Assembly (NCBI RefSeq): GCF_021531495.1
Contig: NZ_JADYTY010000002.1
Span: 62,001-126,000 of the forward strand
Direction of reading: 5' to 3'
Origin: Anaerovibrio lipolyticus
Lineage (GTDB): Bacteria > Bacillota > Negativicutes > Selenomonadales > Selenomonadaceae
Length of the DNA: 64,000 bases
Under the pieces are notes generated by a model. The model searched no databases, was not told where the DNA came from, and worked only from the letters and a program-made list of their open reading frames with translations. Both the position numbers and the translations under genes were made by a program. This document shows positions 1 through 9,023 of this stretch, in pieces; position 1 is the first letter of the stretch; every line of letters begins with the position of its first letter.

Positions 1-667
1 AATATGCTGATTTTTTATCATGCACTATTACTGCACACCCCTGCAAAATATCACCTTGATAAGCAGCAATGAAATCCATTTTATCTGCTAATCCCTTTTT
101 CATAGCTTCAAACTTTTCTAGGCTAATAAAACCATGACAAGATCTTTCTTGTGTTTCCTTTATAATTTCATATATCTGCTCTATGTGAGTTTTATTTATC
201 TTGATTTCTATCCCATTTTTAATGGCTTTTCTTATAACATTTCTGTGCTTTGAATGCACTCCTTTCCATAATTCATCTTCTGTATTAGTTAGATCACATA
301 TGTAACTGCCAAAATATGTATATATTGCATTTTCTGGGTAATAATCAAAAATTGCATATGCCGGATTTTGACAAATAAAATCAACATTATGAACTTCACC
401 TAACAACTTAATAGCATTATTTAAAAAACTGTATTTTTCTTCTAATCTACCATAATCTAAACACACTACAGAAGTTTGAAACTCAGCCAAGCAAAATGTT
501 AACTTCTTTTTTAAAATAAACGCTATATAAAATACAATATTGTTATCATTATCTAAGCCATAAATATATCCATAATCCTGCCCCTTGGCTTTCAAAAATT
601 CTTTAGTTGCAAACGCCACCAAATCATTAGTTTTTACTTGACACTCTCTAGAAACTACTATGTTCAC
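1..667 (-). CDS. FemAB/GNAT-like acyl- or aminoacyltransferase, 3' part cut by window edge
   Basis: A minus-strand frame stays open from a GTG at 665-667 to the window edge (222 residues visible); the stop lies outside. The GTG is preceded by a GAGG ribosome site about 7 bases upstream, and the gap to the preceding glycosyltransferase is 15 bases, so it belongs to the glycan operon. The visible part includes a charged stretch (SKHRNVIRKAIKNG, about residues 135-150) followed by a region like the second GNAT half of FemAB/peptidoglycan-bridge transferases (GFISLEKFEAMKKGLADKM, then AAYQGDILQGCAVIVHD). Proteins of this shape in surface-polysaccharide loci usually transfer an acyl or aminoacyl group to a sugar amine. 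The family call is a pattern judgement from an incomplete protein; the acceptor is unknown. Confidence 0.6.
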   Translation of the reverse strand, partial: MNIVVSRECQVKTNDLVAFATKEFLKAKGQDYGYIYGLDNDNNIVFYIAFILKKKLTFCLAEFQTSVVCLDYGRLEEKYSFLNNAIKLLGEVHNVDFICQNPAYAIFDYYPENAIYTYFGSYICDLTNTEDELWKGVHSKHRNVIRKAIKNGIEIKINKTHIEQIYEIIKETQERSCHGFISLEKFEAMKKGLADKMDFIAAYQGDILQGCAVIVHDKKSAY

Positions 668-682
668 AACATCGCCTCAATA

Positions 683-1891
683 TTAATTCATAAGACTTGA
701 ATACAAAGCAAACAACCTTTGCTCATCCTCTTCCCAATTGTACTTTTCTCTCACTGCTTTTAATGCATTGATTCCCAATTTATCGCTATCTACAGGCTTT
801 GCAAAACACTCCCCTAGACTTCCACTATCATTTGAATTGAATACTAGCCCACAATCATATTCTGACACTATCCTCTTTAATGGGTAGCAATCGCTGACAA
901 TAACTGGTTTTCCTAATACCATATATTGAAACAGCTTATGCGGTACTGTATAATTTCCATGTTCTGAAGCATATTGTGGTATTATTCCCATATCGCTTGC
1001 CGCAATATATGATGGCACCTGTGAAAATGGTATTCGTCCTAAAAATCTTACTTCCTCTTCAACTCCACACGACTTCACTAATGCTTTCAACGACCTTTCA
1101 CAATGATCATCTTTGCCGCCTACTATCAACAATATTGCATTAGTTTTTTTCTTCAATATTTGTGGCATAGCTTTAATAACGGTATCAAGCCCCCGATGAA
1201 AATCTACGCCCCCAATATACGAAATTACAAATTTTCCCTTATAATTATTAGCAATGGCAGTATCTATACTCATTTTGCCAAAATAATTCATACTCTCAGT
1301 ATTAGATACAACATATACTTTTTCAGGAGAAATCTTGCAATCTCTTACGATACGCGTTTTAGCTTCATCTACAACTGCTATAACAGCATCTGCTTCTTGT
1401 AGTATCTGCTTCTCATAGGCTACCCATCTAGAATATCTGTCAACAGAATACCTTCTAATAATGCTCTTTATAGAGTTATCCATAACATATGATTTGATAG
1501 CAGCTGGATAATTTTCATGCAGATCTGCAATTACTTTCATATTAAATTGCTTTGCTAACAATACTCCAACTTTTACCAGTCTTAAATCATGGACATGAAT
1601 AACATCAAAATGCTTATCTGAAATATACTCCTGACACTTATTTAAAACCCATTTATTAACAAAATTTATTGAACCCCAAAAATAATGAAACCCTGTCCAT
1701 AGATAGCTATATGACCATTCATGTGGTCTATAAATTGTTAGATTTCCTTCTGTAGTAATTTCTGCCTGATTTCCATCATTAGCAGCCATTATCGTTATGC
1801 TATATCCTTTTTTTAAAAGAGAGCTTACTTCTTTTTCAACCCTTATATCTGGATACTTTAGATACAATAACATAAAAATATTTTTTTTCAC
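683..1891 (-). CDS. Glycosyltransferase, GT4-like (GT-B fold)
   Basis: A 402-residue protein with the two-domain GT-B layout. The N-terminal Rossmann half contains DVIHVHDLRLVKVG (about residue 96) and IADLHENYP. The C-terminal half begins near residue 222 with VISYIGGVDFHRGLDT and has the nucleotide-sugar-binding stretch PHKLFQYMVLGKPVIVSD (about 316-333), typical of GT4 retaining transferases. It should add a sugar from an NDP donor to a lipid-linked glycan at the cytoplasmic membrane. The start is GTG at 1891 with GGTGAT upstream; no ATG is in frame nearby. It is one of the most distal genes of the glycan operon, between a methyltransferase and a FemAB/GNAT-like gene. Donor and acceptor cannot be read from sequence. 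Confidence 0.85.
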   Translation of the reverse strand: MKKNIFMLLYLKYPDIRVEKEVSSLLKKGYSITIMAANDGNQAEITTEGNLTIYRPHEWSYSYLWTGFHYFWGSINFVNKWVLNKCQEYISDKHFDVIHVHDLRLVKVGVLLAKQFNMKVIADLHENYPAAIKSYVMDNSIKSIIRRYSVDRYSRWVAYEKQILQEADAVIAVVDEAKTRIVRDCKISPEKVYVVSNTESMNYFGKMSIDTAIANNYKGKFVISYIGGVDFHRGLDTVIKAMPQILKKKTNAILLIVGGKDDHCERSLKALVKSCGVEEEVRFLGRIPFSQVPSYIAASDMGIIPQYASEHGNYTVPHKLFQYMVLGKPVIVSDCYPLKRIVSEYDCGLVFNSNDSGSLGECFAKPVDSDKLGINALKAVREKYNWEEDEQRLFALYSSLMN

Positions 1892-1944
1892 TTTTGCATC
1901 ACCATATATTTAACCCATCTTTGAATATTTTCTAAAATTAAAAT

Positions 1945-2727
1945 TCATTCATATATCTCTATCTTCTTATCAAATTTTTTTCTAAACAAGAAGAACATCG
2001 TATATGATAATCTTGTAGTTATAGGCAAATTATATAAATATTTCCCAACAATGGGTATCCTATAAAGAATTGACGATACAGGCGTTCCTTCTGTTGGAAG
2101 CCATTCTACTAATTCAAACCCAACACTGGCACATAAGGTTATAAAATGCAAAGGATCCCACCCATTAATATGGTGCATTGCTTTGTTATAATTTTCTAGC
2201 ATTTTTTTAGAATGTTTACGTGCCCTCTTTTGAGAAAAAAACATTAAATTAATGGCATAATTAACATTAACAATATTGGGTAATCCTATCAGCAAATATC
2301 CATTTTCTTTTAGCATTTTATTAATATTTGATAGATATATTCCTGGATTATGAACGTGTTCTATGACTTGCGAACTAAATACCAAATCATATTTGTTAGG
2401 CGGGAATCCAAAATTATCTAACATTATAAAATCAATCTTATGTTCCCCCTCCGAGAAAGTAATTATGGCTTTCTCTAATTCATTACGTGATATATCTACC
2501 GCATCGACATGACAATTGTATTTTGATGCAAATAAATTACTAATTCCTCCCATACCACATCCATAATCTAATACATAGCTATTTTTATTTAAATCATCTG
2601 GTAATAAAGATTGCATTTGCATATGTCTATCTCTTTTATTTGTGAATACATGATTATAATAATCTGTTACGATTTTCTTCATTTCTTCTCTAGTATAATA
2701 TTTTCCATCATGATAAATTTTCTGCAC
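1945..2727 (-). CDS. Class I SAM-dependent methyltransferase
   Basis: About 260 residues. Motif I is VLDYGCGMGGISNLFA (about residue 52), followed by an acidic post-I strand VDAVDISRNEL and motif IV/post-IV SSQVIEHVHNPG, the Methyltransf_11/UbiE-like pattern. The C-terminal part ends in hydrophobic and basic residues (FFLFRKKFDKK), which may touch the membrane. In a glycan operon the likely job is O- or N-methylation of a sugar or chain terminus; the substrate is not visible. Two in-frame GTG starts exist: 2739 lies one base after the AAAGG ribosome site, while 2727 is 11 bases from it, so 2727 is preferred. Its neighbours are a UDP-ManNAc dehydrogenase upstream and a GT4 downstream. Confidence 0.8.
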   Translation of the reverse strand: MQKIYHDGKYYTREEMKKIVTDYYNHVFTNKRDRHMQMQSLLPDDLNKNSYVLDYGCGMGGISNLFASKYNCHVDAVDISRNELEKAIITFSEGEHKIDFIMLDNFGFPPNKYDLVFSSQVIEHVHNPGIYLSNINKMLKENGYLLIGLPNIVNVNYAINLMFFSQKRARKHSKKMLENYNKAMHHINGWDPLHFITLCASVGFELVEWLPTEGTPVSSILYRIPIVGKYLYNLPITTRLSYTMFFLFRKKFDKKIEIYE

Positions 2728-2761
2728 AGCAATTAACACCTTTCTTGTAAAATAATAAATA

Positions 2762-4024
2762 TTAAAAGTTATTTAATATTCCCCACATGCCACGCGTATC
2801 AATTACACACTTTCCTTCAAATCTACTTCTAGGAATACAACAAAAATCTTTGTGGTCTACTAATCCCAATATTATATTGCTATCCTTTAATGCCTTATCC
2901 AAACTAACCAATTGTGCATTTTCACTACACAAACATACTGGCAATTCTTCTATATATGGTTCTACAATCTGAAGCTTATACCCCATACTAACCAAGCTTT
3001 CTGCAATCTTCAACGCAGGACTCTCTCTCAAGTCATCTACATTAGCCTTGAAACTCAAGCCTAGTACCGCAATAACAGCACTATCAACATTGTTTACAGC
3101 ATCCTTGATTTTGTCTAACACATATTGCGGTTTACTATCATTGATAACACGTGCCTGCTTTATTAACTTTGCCTCCTCAGGAACAGAATCAACAATAAAC
3201 CACGGATCTACTGCGATACAATGTCCTCCAACTCCTGGACCTGGATTTAAAATATTTACACGAGGATGTCTATTAGCAAGTTTTATCAATTCCCATACGT
3301 TAATGCCCAACTTATCGCAAATAACAGAAAGTTCATTTGCAAAAGCAATATTCACATCCCGAAAAGAATTTTCTGTAAGCTTTGACATCTCTGCTGTGCG
3401 AGAATCTGTCAAAACTATTTCTCCTTGACAAATTTCTGAATATACATCTCTCGCTAACTCAGATGATTTTTGATTAATACCACCTACTATTCTGTCATTA
3501 TGAACAATTTCATACAAAATTCTACCTGGCAAAACACGTTCCGGACAATGAGCAAAGAATACCTCATTAACACCTGTCTCACTGCTTTTATGCCCATCAG
3601 AAGTTGTGTAGTATAAGTCTTTTCTATTAGCACAAATCCAATTGGCTATTTTTTCAGTTGTTCCCACCGGACTGGTAGATTCCAATATTACTAAAGAGCC
3701 CGCCTTTAAATATGGTGCTATAGACTCTGCAGCGGCTCTTACATAAGACAAATCTGCTTCATGATGTTCTTTAAACGGAGTAGGAACAGCTAATATATAT
3801 ACATTTGCTTCTACCGGTGTAGTCGAAAATGTCAACTTTCCTTTTTTTATAGAATCTGCTATTAATTCCTTTAAATCCGGTTCATATATATGCAAAACAC
3901 ATCTTTTTAAATCGTCGATAACTTCCTGTTTTACATCAACTCCCACTACATTTATTCCTTTATTAGAAAATGTGCCCGCTGTTGGCAAGCCTATATACCC
4001 TAGACCTACAATGCAAATTGTCAT
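2762..4024 (-). CDS. wecC: UDP-N-acetyl-D-mannosamine dehydrogenase
   Basis: NAD-dependent four-electron oxidation of UDP-ManNAc to UDP-ManNAcA, a precursor of surface polysaccharides. The 420-residue protein has an N-terminal NAD-binding motif GLGYIGLPTA (residue 6 on), CPERVLPG and NNDR-type VHNDRIVGG stretches, and the active-site cysteine in GPGVGGHCIAVDPWF (about 250-264). The VDPWF form separates WecC from UDP-glucose dehydrogenases, which usually read IPVDPYYL or similar. The chosen ATG (4024) has GAGG seven bases upstream; a longer frame to 4060 has no ribosome site. A WecB-type 2-epimerase that would make UDP-ManNAc is not in this window. It is a different branch from the WbpA-type enzyme at 22.6-23.9 kb. 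Confidence 0.88.
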   Translation of the reverse strand: MTICIVGLGYIGLPTAGTFSNKGINVVGVDVKQEVIDDLKRCVLHIYEPDLKELIADSIKKGKLTFSTTPVEANVYILAVPTPFKEHHEADLSYVRAAAESIAPYLKAGSLVILESTSPVGTTEKIANWICANRKDLYYTTSDGHKSSETGVNEVFFAHCPERVLPGRILYEIVHNDRIVGGINQKSSELARDVYSEICQGEIVLTDSRTAEMSKLTENSFRDVNIAFANELSVICDKLGINVWELIKLANRHPRVNILNPGPGVGGHCIAVDPWFIVDSVPEEAKLIKQARVINDSKPQYVLDKIKDAVNNVDSAVIAVLGLSFKANVDDLRESPALKIAESLVSMGYKLQIVEPYIEELPVCLCSENAQLVSLDKALKDSNIILGLVDHKDFCCIPRSRFEGKCVIDTRGMWGILNNF

Positions 4025-4067
4025 ACTTACACCTCGTAATCTTTGATACAACGCCATCATCTTTTAC

Positions 4068-5225
4068 CTATAAATTTCTGATGATTTTTATTATTGGCTT
4101 TATTCTTTCACTCATCGCCCAACTCTTTCTTTCAGAAACAATATTCTCTCTATAATTTTCCCATATAGTACGCCTTTTCATTTGTTTTAATATTTCACAT
4201 AATTTCTCTATATCTGAATACAAACATGAACAACCAAATTTCTTTTTTTCTATTAAATCTTTTGCATCTCCTTTAGGTAAACATGCTATCATCGGTGTTG
4301 CTAAATTTATAAATTCGTAGATCTTAGATGGTACACAAGCACCTAAATAATCCGAGGTTAATGATACACATCCACAATCCATTTTTTCGCAAACAAATCT
4401 ACAGTATTCATCATATTTCATAAAATCATAAAAATGTACATTCTTGTTGCCTCGGAACATACTAACAGGACTATATTTACTGCTATTGCCTACAAAATGA
4501 ACATGAACACCTTTTACTTCCAAAGCTGCTTTTGCAAATATTTCTGGTCTTTGTAATTCTCCAAAATTACCACCATATACTATATTTAAAGTACCATCAT
4601 AATTTTTCTCTTTTTTAGCATGCATGTCTTCTATATAACCAAAGTATCCATTTGTTATATTTAATTTTATATTAGAATATTTATGATGTAATGATTCTTT
4701 TAGCGTATTTGATGACGTAATTATCAGATCAGAATTACTAATATACTTTTTCTCATTTTCTTCCCGACTTACATGAAATTTTTTGTCTATTTTTTTATTA
4801 CAAACAATGGTGTAGTCTATTGGATCATGTAAATTTACAATAAATTTACATCCATTAATTTTTTTCAACAGACTTCCAACCTTAATAGAAGCTAGTTCTC
4901 CACCACTTGTACAAAACAAAACATCTTCAGATTTTACCCTTGTTCTTAAGTAAGTTACGACGTTACGGCACCAATAATCTAAATAGTCCTCCAGTACACC
5001 GATCCTTTCTAAACACATACCGATTCTAAGATTAATAGTATAGGGAAAATATATGACATTAATTCCGTCAATTGATGTTTTATAATAGCTATTATTCCTA
5101 TAATCAACGGTTAATACCTCAACATCAAATCCATTCTGTTTTAGTAGTTCTACATATTTTTTTCTTACAATAGTTCCGCCTGTATGCATAGGAAAGTATG
5201 ACCTTGTTATGTAGTAGATTTTCAT
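4068..5225 (-). CDS. Glycosyltransferase, GT-B fold (GT4-like)
   Basis: 385 residues. The N-terminus MKIYYITRSYFPMHTGG is typical of GT4 enzymes: a first beta strand followed by a Gly-rich acceptor loop. DLIITSSNTLKESL marks the end of the N-domain, and LNIVYGGNFGELQRPEIFA (about residue 217) opens the C-domain. VPSKIYEFINLATPMIACLP (about 318) takes the place of the donor-binding EX7E-like region. It probably transfers one sugar of the repeat unit at the inner face of the membrane. The ATG at 5225 sits six bases after GGAGAG, so the upstream ATG at 5237 is not used. A 205-base AT-rich gap without a convincing promoter separates it from the gene upstream (5226-5430). Confidence 0.8.
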   Translation of the reverse strand: MKIYYITRSYFPMHTGGTIVRKKYVELLKQNGFDVEVLTVDYRNNSYYKTSIDGINVIYFPYTINLRIGMCLERIGVLEDYLDYWCRNVVTYLRTRVKSEDVLFCTSGGELASIKVGSLLKKINGCKFIVNLHDPIDYTIVCNKKIDKKFHVSREENEKKYISNSDLIITSSNTLKESLHHKYSNIKLNITNGYFGYIEDMHAKKEKNYDGTLNIVYGGNFGELQRPEIFAKAALEVKGVHVHFVGNSSKYSPVSMFRGNKNVHFYDFMKYDEYCRFVCEKMDCGCVSLTSDYLGACVPSKIYEFINLATPMIACLPKGDAKDLIEKKKFGCSCLYSDIEKLCEILKQMKRRTIWENYRENIVSERKSWAMSERIKPIIKIIRNL

Positions 5226-5430
5226 ATATCTCTCCATTTCTATAAAGAAACATATAGTATGAAATAGATAAACTATTTATACTAGCATTACTTGCTCTCA
5301 AAAACTAAAGATACTTCATAATATTAACTATAAGTTCTAGAAAATTGATTCTAAAATAATTTGCGTATTTATCAAAATTTTCATTTTATTACCAAGCTAT
5401 ATTCTGTAATAAGTATATTCATACGCGAAT

Positions 5431-6729
5431 TCATTTAATTATTCCTAACTTTTTATAAAAATCTGTTAATGCCCTCTTATAACAAATATGTATCTGCTCT
5501 CTCTCAATCGTTGAATACTTATTTTCAAAACTTGAATGAAATTCAAAAAGTCTACCTTTCAATCCTATTATATCGGGACATATCTTATACAACATAGTTT
5601 TTATTTTTTCTTTAATGTAAGTTTTTCCTATATATCTTTTAGATGGATATTTATTACTATTCTTTAGTAATTTAATCACATACTCTCCTGCACGTATATG
5701 ATTTAGTCCATCATCACTTCCTATAATATCAGCACATATTTTCGAACGTTTTTCTTTTAGAGCTTCAAAATCCTTTATAAAACCATTTGCATAAAACTCA
5801 TCTATATAGCATTGAACTTCATTGGTTGATTTTGCAATTGGACTTCCTGTAAATATTGTAGATCTGTCAAAATCTCCACCTTTAGGATTGATATAAAATG
5901 CTTCCTTGCCTAATAGCCAAGCCTCCATAAATGTTGTACTCTCATAACCAATCCATAAATCTGACACATTAATTATATCAGCTATATTTTCTTCATCGTA
6001 TATAATAATAGTGTTGCGATACTTCTCTAAACCATAAAATTCAACCATAGATATATCCTTAACAGCTGGATGGACCTTTAAAACAAATAATATGTCCTCA
6101 TTGTTTTTTATTATATTCCTCAACACATCGTTCATCATTTTTTTTGCTTCTTCATGAAATGAAGCCTCTTCACAAAAATATGTAATGCATTCTGGAGAAA
6201 ATCCCCACCAGGATGGGATACCTACGATTCTTTTATATTCTCCACACGAATATTTACGTAAAAAATCTTCTTTATCCATAAAATTCATAAATTTATAACG
6301 ATCAAATCCTGCTGCTCCCGGTATACTTATATTAGGATTACGGCTATTCCCTATATATTTTAAAACATAAGAAAATGATCGATAATTCCACATCATTTCT
6401 AAATCAGCTAGTATTTCATGCTTTTTGTTCCATCCCCAATAAAATTGTTCCGTCCATGATTCGATATAATCTCCCTCACCCTCATATTCTACGACTTTAA
6501 TTCCCAATTTTTTAGCATATTTTACAATCTTTACATTATAATCTGATCCTTTAATACCACAGATCAACGCTTTCGGTTGATATTTTTCTAGCATATACAC
6601 AAAATCTCTTACACAACCACGAACAATATTCAACTTATATTTAATCTCCAAATACGATAATACAGGCTCTACTATATCCACATCTCTGCCTGAACTGCTA
6701 AATGATAAATGCATGATATCACATGCCAT
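5431..6729 (-). CDS. Probable GT-B-like surface-carbohydrate biosynthesis protein
   Basis: 432 residues with no hallmark that names a precise family. An N-terminal part (residues 1-100) looks like alternating strands and helices with SFSSSGRDVDIVEPVLSYL. A second half has FVLKVHPAVKDIS (about 217), then DLWIGYESTTFMEAWLLGKEAFYI (positions 6000-5929, shown here as two short stretches DLWIGYESTTF and MEAWLLGKEAF). The KVHP plus 'S/T-T-x-x-E-A' arrangement is seen in GT-B enzymes of the CDP-glycerol transferase/KpsC-like kind and in 'surface carbohydrate biosynthesis' proteins. It is likely a cytoplasmic sugar transferase of the glycan pathway. The start at 6729 has GGAGG ten bases upstream. Function beyond that is inference. 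Confidence 0.55.
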   Translation of the reverse strand: MACDIMHLSFSSSGRDVDIVEPVLSYLEIKYKLNIVRGCVRDFVYMLEKYQPKALICGIKGSDYNVKIVKYAKKLGIKVVEYEGEGDYIESWTEQFYWGWNKKHEILADLEMMWNYRSFSYVLKYIGNSRNPNISIPGAAGFDRYKFMNFMDKEDFLRKYSCGEYKRIVGIPSWWGFSPECITYFCEEASFHEEAKKMMNDVLRNIIKNNEDILFVLKVHPAVKDISMVEFYGLEKYRNTIIIYDEENIADIINVSDLWIGYESTTFMEAWLLGKEAFYINPKGGDFDRSTIFTGSPIAKSTNEVQCYIDEFYANGFIKDFEALKEKRSKICADIIGSDDGLNHIRAGEYVIKLLKNSNKYPSKRYIGKTYIKEKIKTMLYKICPDIIGLKGRLFEFHSSFENKYSTIEREQIHICYKRALTDFYKKLGIIK

Positions 6730-6810
6730 AATCAAATATCCTCCCATTACATTAAAGTTACTAAATTGACAAATAGAATATTATAAGTTTTTATACTCTG
6801 ACAAATATTA

Positions 6811-7608
6811 TTAATTCCTTGCTTGCCAAGAATTCGAATATCTACTAGAAAATTTATTCAGTTCGGGAGTTCCCCCCCCGATTTTTCTAATGATTATTAC
6901 CCATTCGTAGAATGTCTCTGGCATTTTATGAGTATATTTACCTTTGCGCATATCCCCTCTATACGGAAAATATCGTTCTTCTTCTACAGAAACAAATTCC
7001 TTCACCTGTTCCAGCATAGATCTTACATCCGTAAAGTAATTAGGATGTCCCTTTCTTCTAGCGGCCTCTTCTGCTATGTATGCCTGTTCATCATCCAGAT
7101 TATATTTATTTCCTTTGCCTGAAATCAGAATCTTGCCACCATCCTTCACAACTCGAAGCATCTCCATAAGTGCAGCTTCCTGATAACAAGCATCAAACAC
7201 GCCAACACACACAACCTTGTCAAAGAAACCATCTTCGAAATATAGATTTTCTCCTTCGGCAACCATAAATCTATCCGTATGCAACGGATATTTTTGCTTA
7301 CAAACCTTTATCATTTGCTCTGATATATCAATACCGTAGTATTCGCTTCTTTGAGAAATATAATCAAAAAATCTCCCCAGACCACAACCATAGTCCAAAA
7401 CCTTTTCCTTTGGTTGCAAATCCATATTATTCAAAAATTCAGCTATAGTATCAACACCACTAGTACTGTAATCACCAGGCACTTTTCCGTCTACCGTACT
7501 GATATCACTGCTCTTTTCAGCTTCATCAGTCATTTTTTTCCAATACTTAACGTAATCATCATTCCAATACTTAATCCTATCAATTTTATCATTTTTCAAA
7601 TTTTCCAT
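6811..7608 (-). CDS. Class I SAM-dependent methyltransferase
   Basis: 265 residues; motif I is VLDYGCGLGRFFDYIS (about residue 70), the acidic post-I strand is YYGIDISEQMIKVCKQ, and motif IV is DKVVCVGVFDACYQEAALMEML with VVKDGGKILISGKG after it. This is a soluble Methyltransf_11-like enzyme that uses S-adenosylmethionine. A lysine/aspartate-rich N-terminal 60 residues precede the fold. The ATG at 7608 follows GGGG by six bases. It lies between the deacetylase-like gene and the GT-B-like gene, consistent with modification of a sugar or of the chain end. Substrate unknown. Confidence 0.8.
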   Translation of the reverse strand: MENLKNDKIDRIKYWNDDYVKYWKKMTDEAEKSSDISTVDGKVPGDYSTSGVDTIAEFLNNMDLQPKEKVLDYGCGLGRFFDYISQRSEYYGIDISEQMIKVCKQKYPLHTDRFMVAEGENLYFEDGFFDKVVCVGVFDACYQEAALMEMLRVVKDGGKILISGKGNKYNLDDEQAYIAEEAARRKGHPNYFTDVRSMLEQVKEFVSVEEERYFPYRGDMRKGKYTHKMPETFYEWVIIIRKIGGGTPELNKFSSRYSNSWQARN

Positions 7609-7633
7609 ATGTTACCCCTTTTTCAAATCAAAA

Positions 7634-8977
7634 CTAATTCAATAAAGTCTTATTCCATTTGTCAATTTTTTTATCATAATTAAGTATTTCGACTTTTCCA
7701 TATGCGTTATTTGTAGCAACGCCAATTTTGTCTATATACGGATATGGTACACTGTCAGCATCAAATGTATATACCCAAACATTTTTCTTATAGAAATCAA
7801 AATTATCCCATAAATACCTTCCATCATTCAGTTTTAATGCCAAATAAGGCTGTGGCCCGAAAATATCATTTTGAGTTGCTACCTTTAATACTATTCGTCC
7901 ATCCTCATTTTTAATGTCAGCCTGCATACCTATATCACTGTACTGTAAACCACAACAGCACCTCATTGCAGTAATGGCATCAGAATATAAATATTCAACA
8001 TCTTTAAACTTGGCAGCTGATTTTTCTATGAGTGCTCTTATTCTATTTACATCAAATTCCATATTTTTATAATCATGATCCGTAAAAGCCAATATTGCTG
8101 TTCCCGTTTGCTGTGCACAAGCAAAGGCCTCATCCACATCCTGTTGATTTATTTCACGTAATCTGGCATACATATTCAAGCATCTAGTAATCCATCTGCG
8201 ACATTCTCCCTTTTTTTGATAATCATCATGGGAGGGATGATATGGCTTCCATTCAACAGGTGCATGGCGCCAATCCCCAAATCGTCCATATGCTACCCTG
8301 GGCTGATTATCTATTACATTTGCCACTGCTTGATTTGCATAATCAAAGGGTATCCATTGTTCAAGAAACCAGTTTGAATCTGGTCTTTCTGTATGAAAAC
8401 CGGGTCTATATACCGTTGGAAACCAGCTTCTATCTATAATTTTTCTTGTCAAAATATCATCAAGTGTGTTTCTTCCCCAATATGAAATACCACTTTCATG
8501 GAAATTGCCAGAATGTGGTACGGGATGATGGTGAAATTGCACTATATCTCCTAAATTTTGCTTTTTAATTAATGACATATATTTATCAAAAATCTTGTGA
8601 TGACCACTATCTCTTCTCCTAGGATTATCTCCCGTAAACCCTACATGATCCATACAGAACCAATTATATATCCAACCATGACCACTTGAATCCAACAGCT
8701 TATTTCTGAACTCTGGAGTGGTTATATGCTCAATATTGTGAAATAGTATTTCCCAATCACCGTTTATAGCAAATTTATTAGGATCGATGAGATTATATAC
8801 ACCTTTTGTATTATCTCCAAAATCCAATTCCTTTTTTAATAATTTTTTATAATTCGATTCCGTAGGCATTAATTTTATGCCAAATTCCTTCTCCAATAAA
8901 TCAAATATTGCTTCATGACTTTCATATAAAGGCCCCTCAGTATCAATACAATGTACTACATAAACTATAGGTTTCAC
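7634..8977 (-). CDS. Polysaccharide-deacetylase-like protein of unknown specificity
   Basis: 447 residues. The start YVVHCIDTEGPL puts an Asp-Thr-Glu at the end of the first strand, as in the metal site of NodB-like (beta/alpha)7 barrels. A histidine-rich strand VQFHHHPVPHSGNFHE (about residues 154-169) and YRPGFHTERPDSNWF (about 192-206) resemble later barrel motifs. LAFTDHDYKNM supplies another His/Asp pair near residue 300. The last 100 residues look like a beta-rich accessory domain. No signal peptide or membrane segment is evident, so it would act in the cytoplasm. GTG at 8977 is nine bases after GGAG; ATGs further upstream lack a ribosome site. It lies just after legF, so it may act on the legionaminate branch. 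I do not recognise a named family. Confidence 0.5.
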   Translation of the reverse strand: MKPIVYVVHCIDTEGPLYESHEAIFDLLEKEFGIKLMPTESNYKKLLKKELDFGDNTKGVYNLIDPNKFAINGDWEILFHNIEHITTPEFRNKLLDSSGHGWIYNWFCMDHVGFTGDNPRRRDSGHHKIFDKYMSLIKKQNLGDIVQFHHHPVPHSGNFHESGISYWGRNTLDDILTRKIIDRSWFPTVYRPGFHTERPDSNWFLEQWIPFDYANQAVANVIDNQPRVAYGRFGDWRHAPVEWKPYHPSHDDYQKKGECRRWITRCLNMYARLREINQQDVDEAFACAQQTGTAILAFTDHDYKNMEFDVNRIRALIEKSAAKFKDVEYLYSDAITAMRCCCGLQYSDIGMQADIKNEDGRIVLKVATQNDIFGPQPYLALKLNDGRYLWDNFDFYKKNVWVYTFDADSVPYPYIDKIGVATNNAYGKVEILNYDKKIDKWNKTLLN

Positions 8978-9023
8978 ATCTAACATCTCCATAAAACATA
9001 AACACAATTATCCAATCAATTCA

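Noticed and set aside
5226-5430. Promoter in the 205-base gap inside the glycan operon
   Set aside because: Several AT-rich -10-like words are present but none has a -35 at 16-18 bases.
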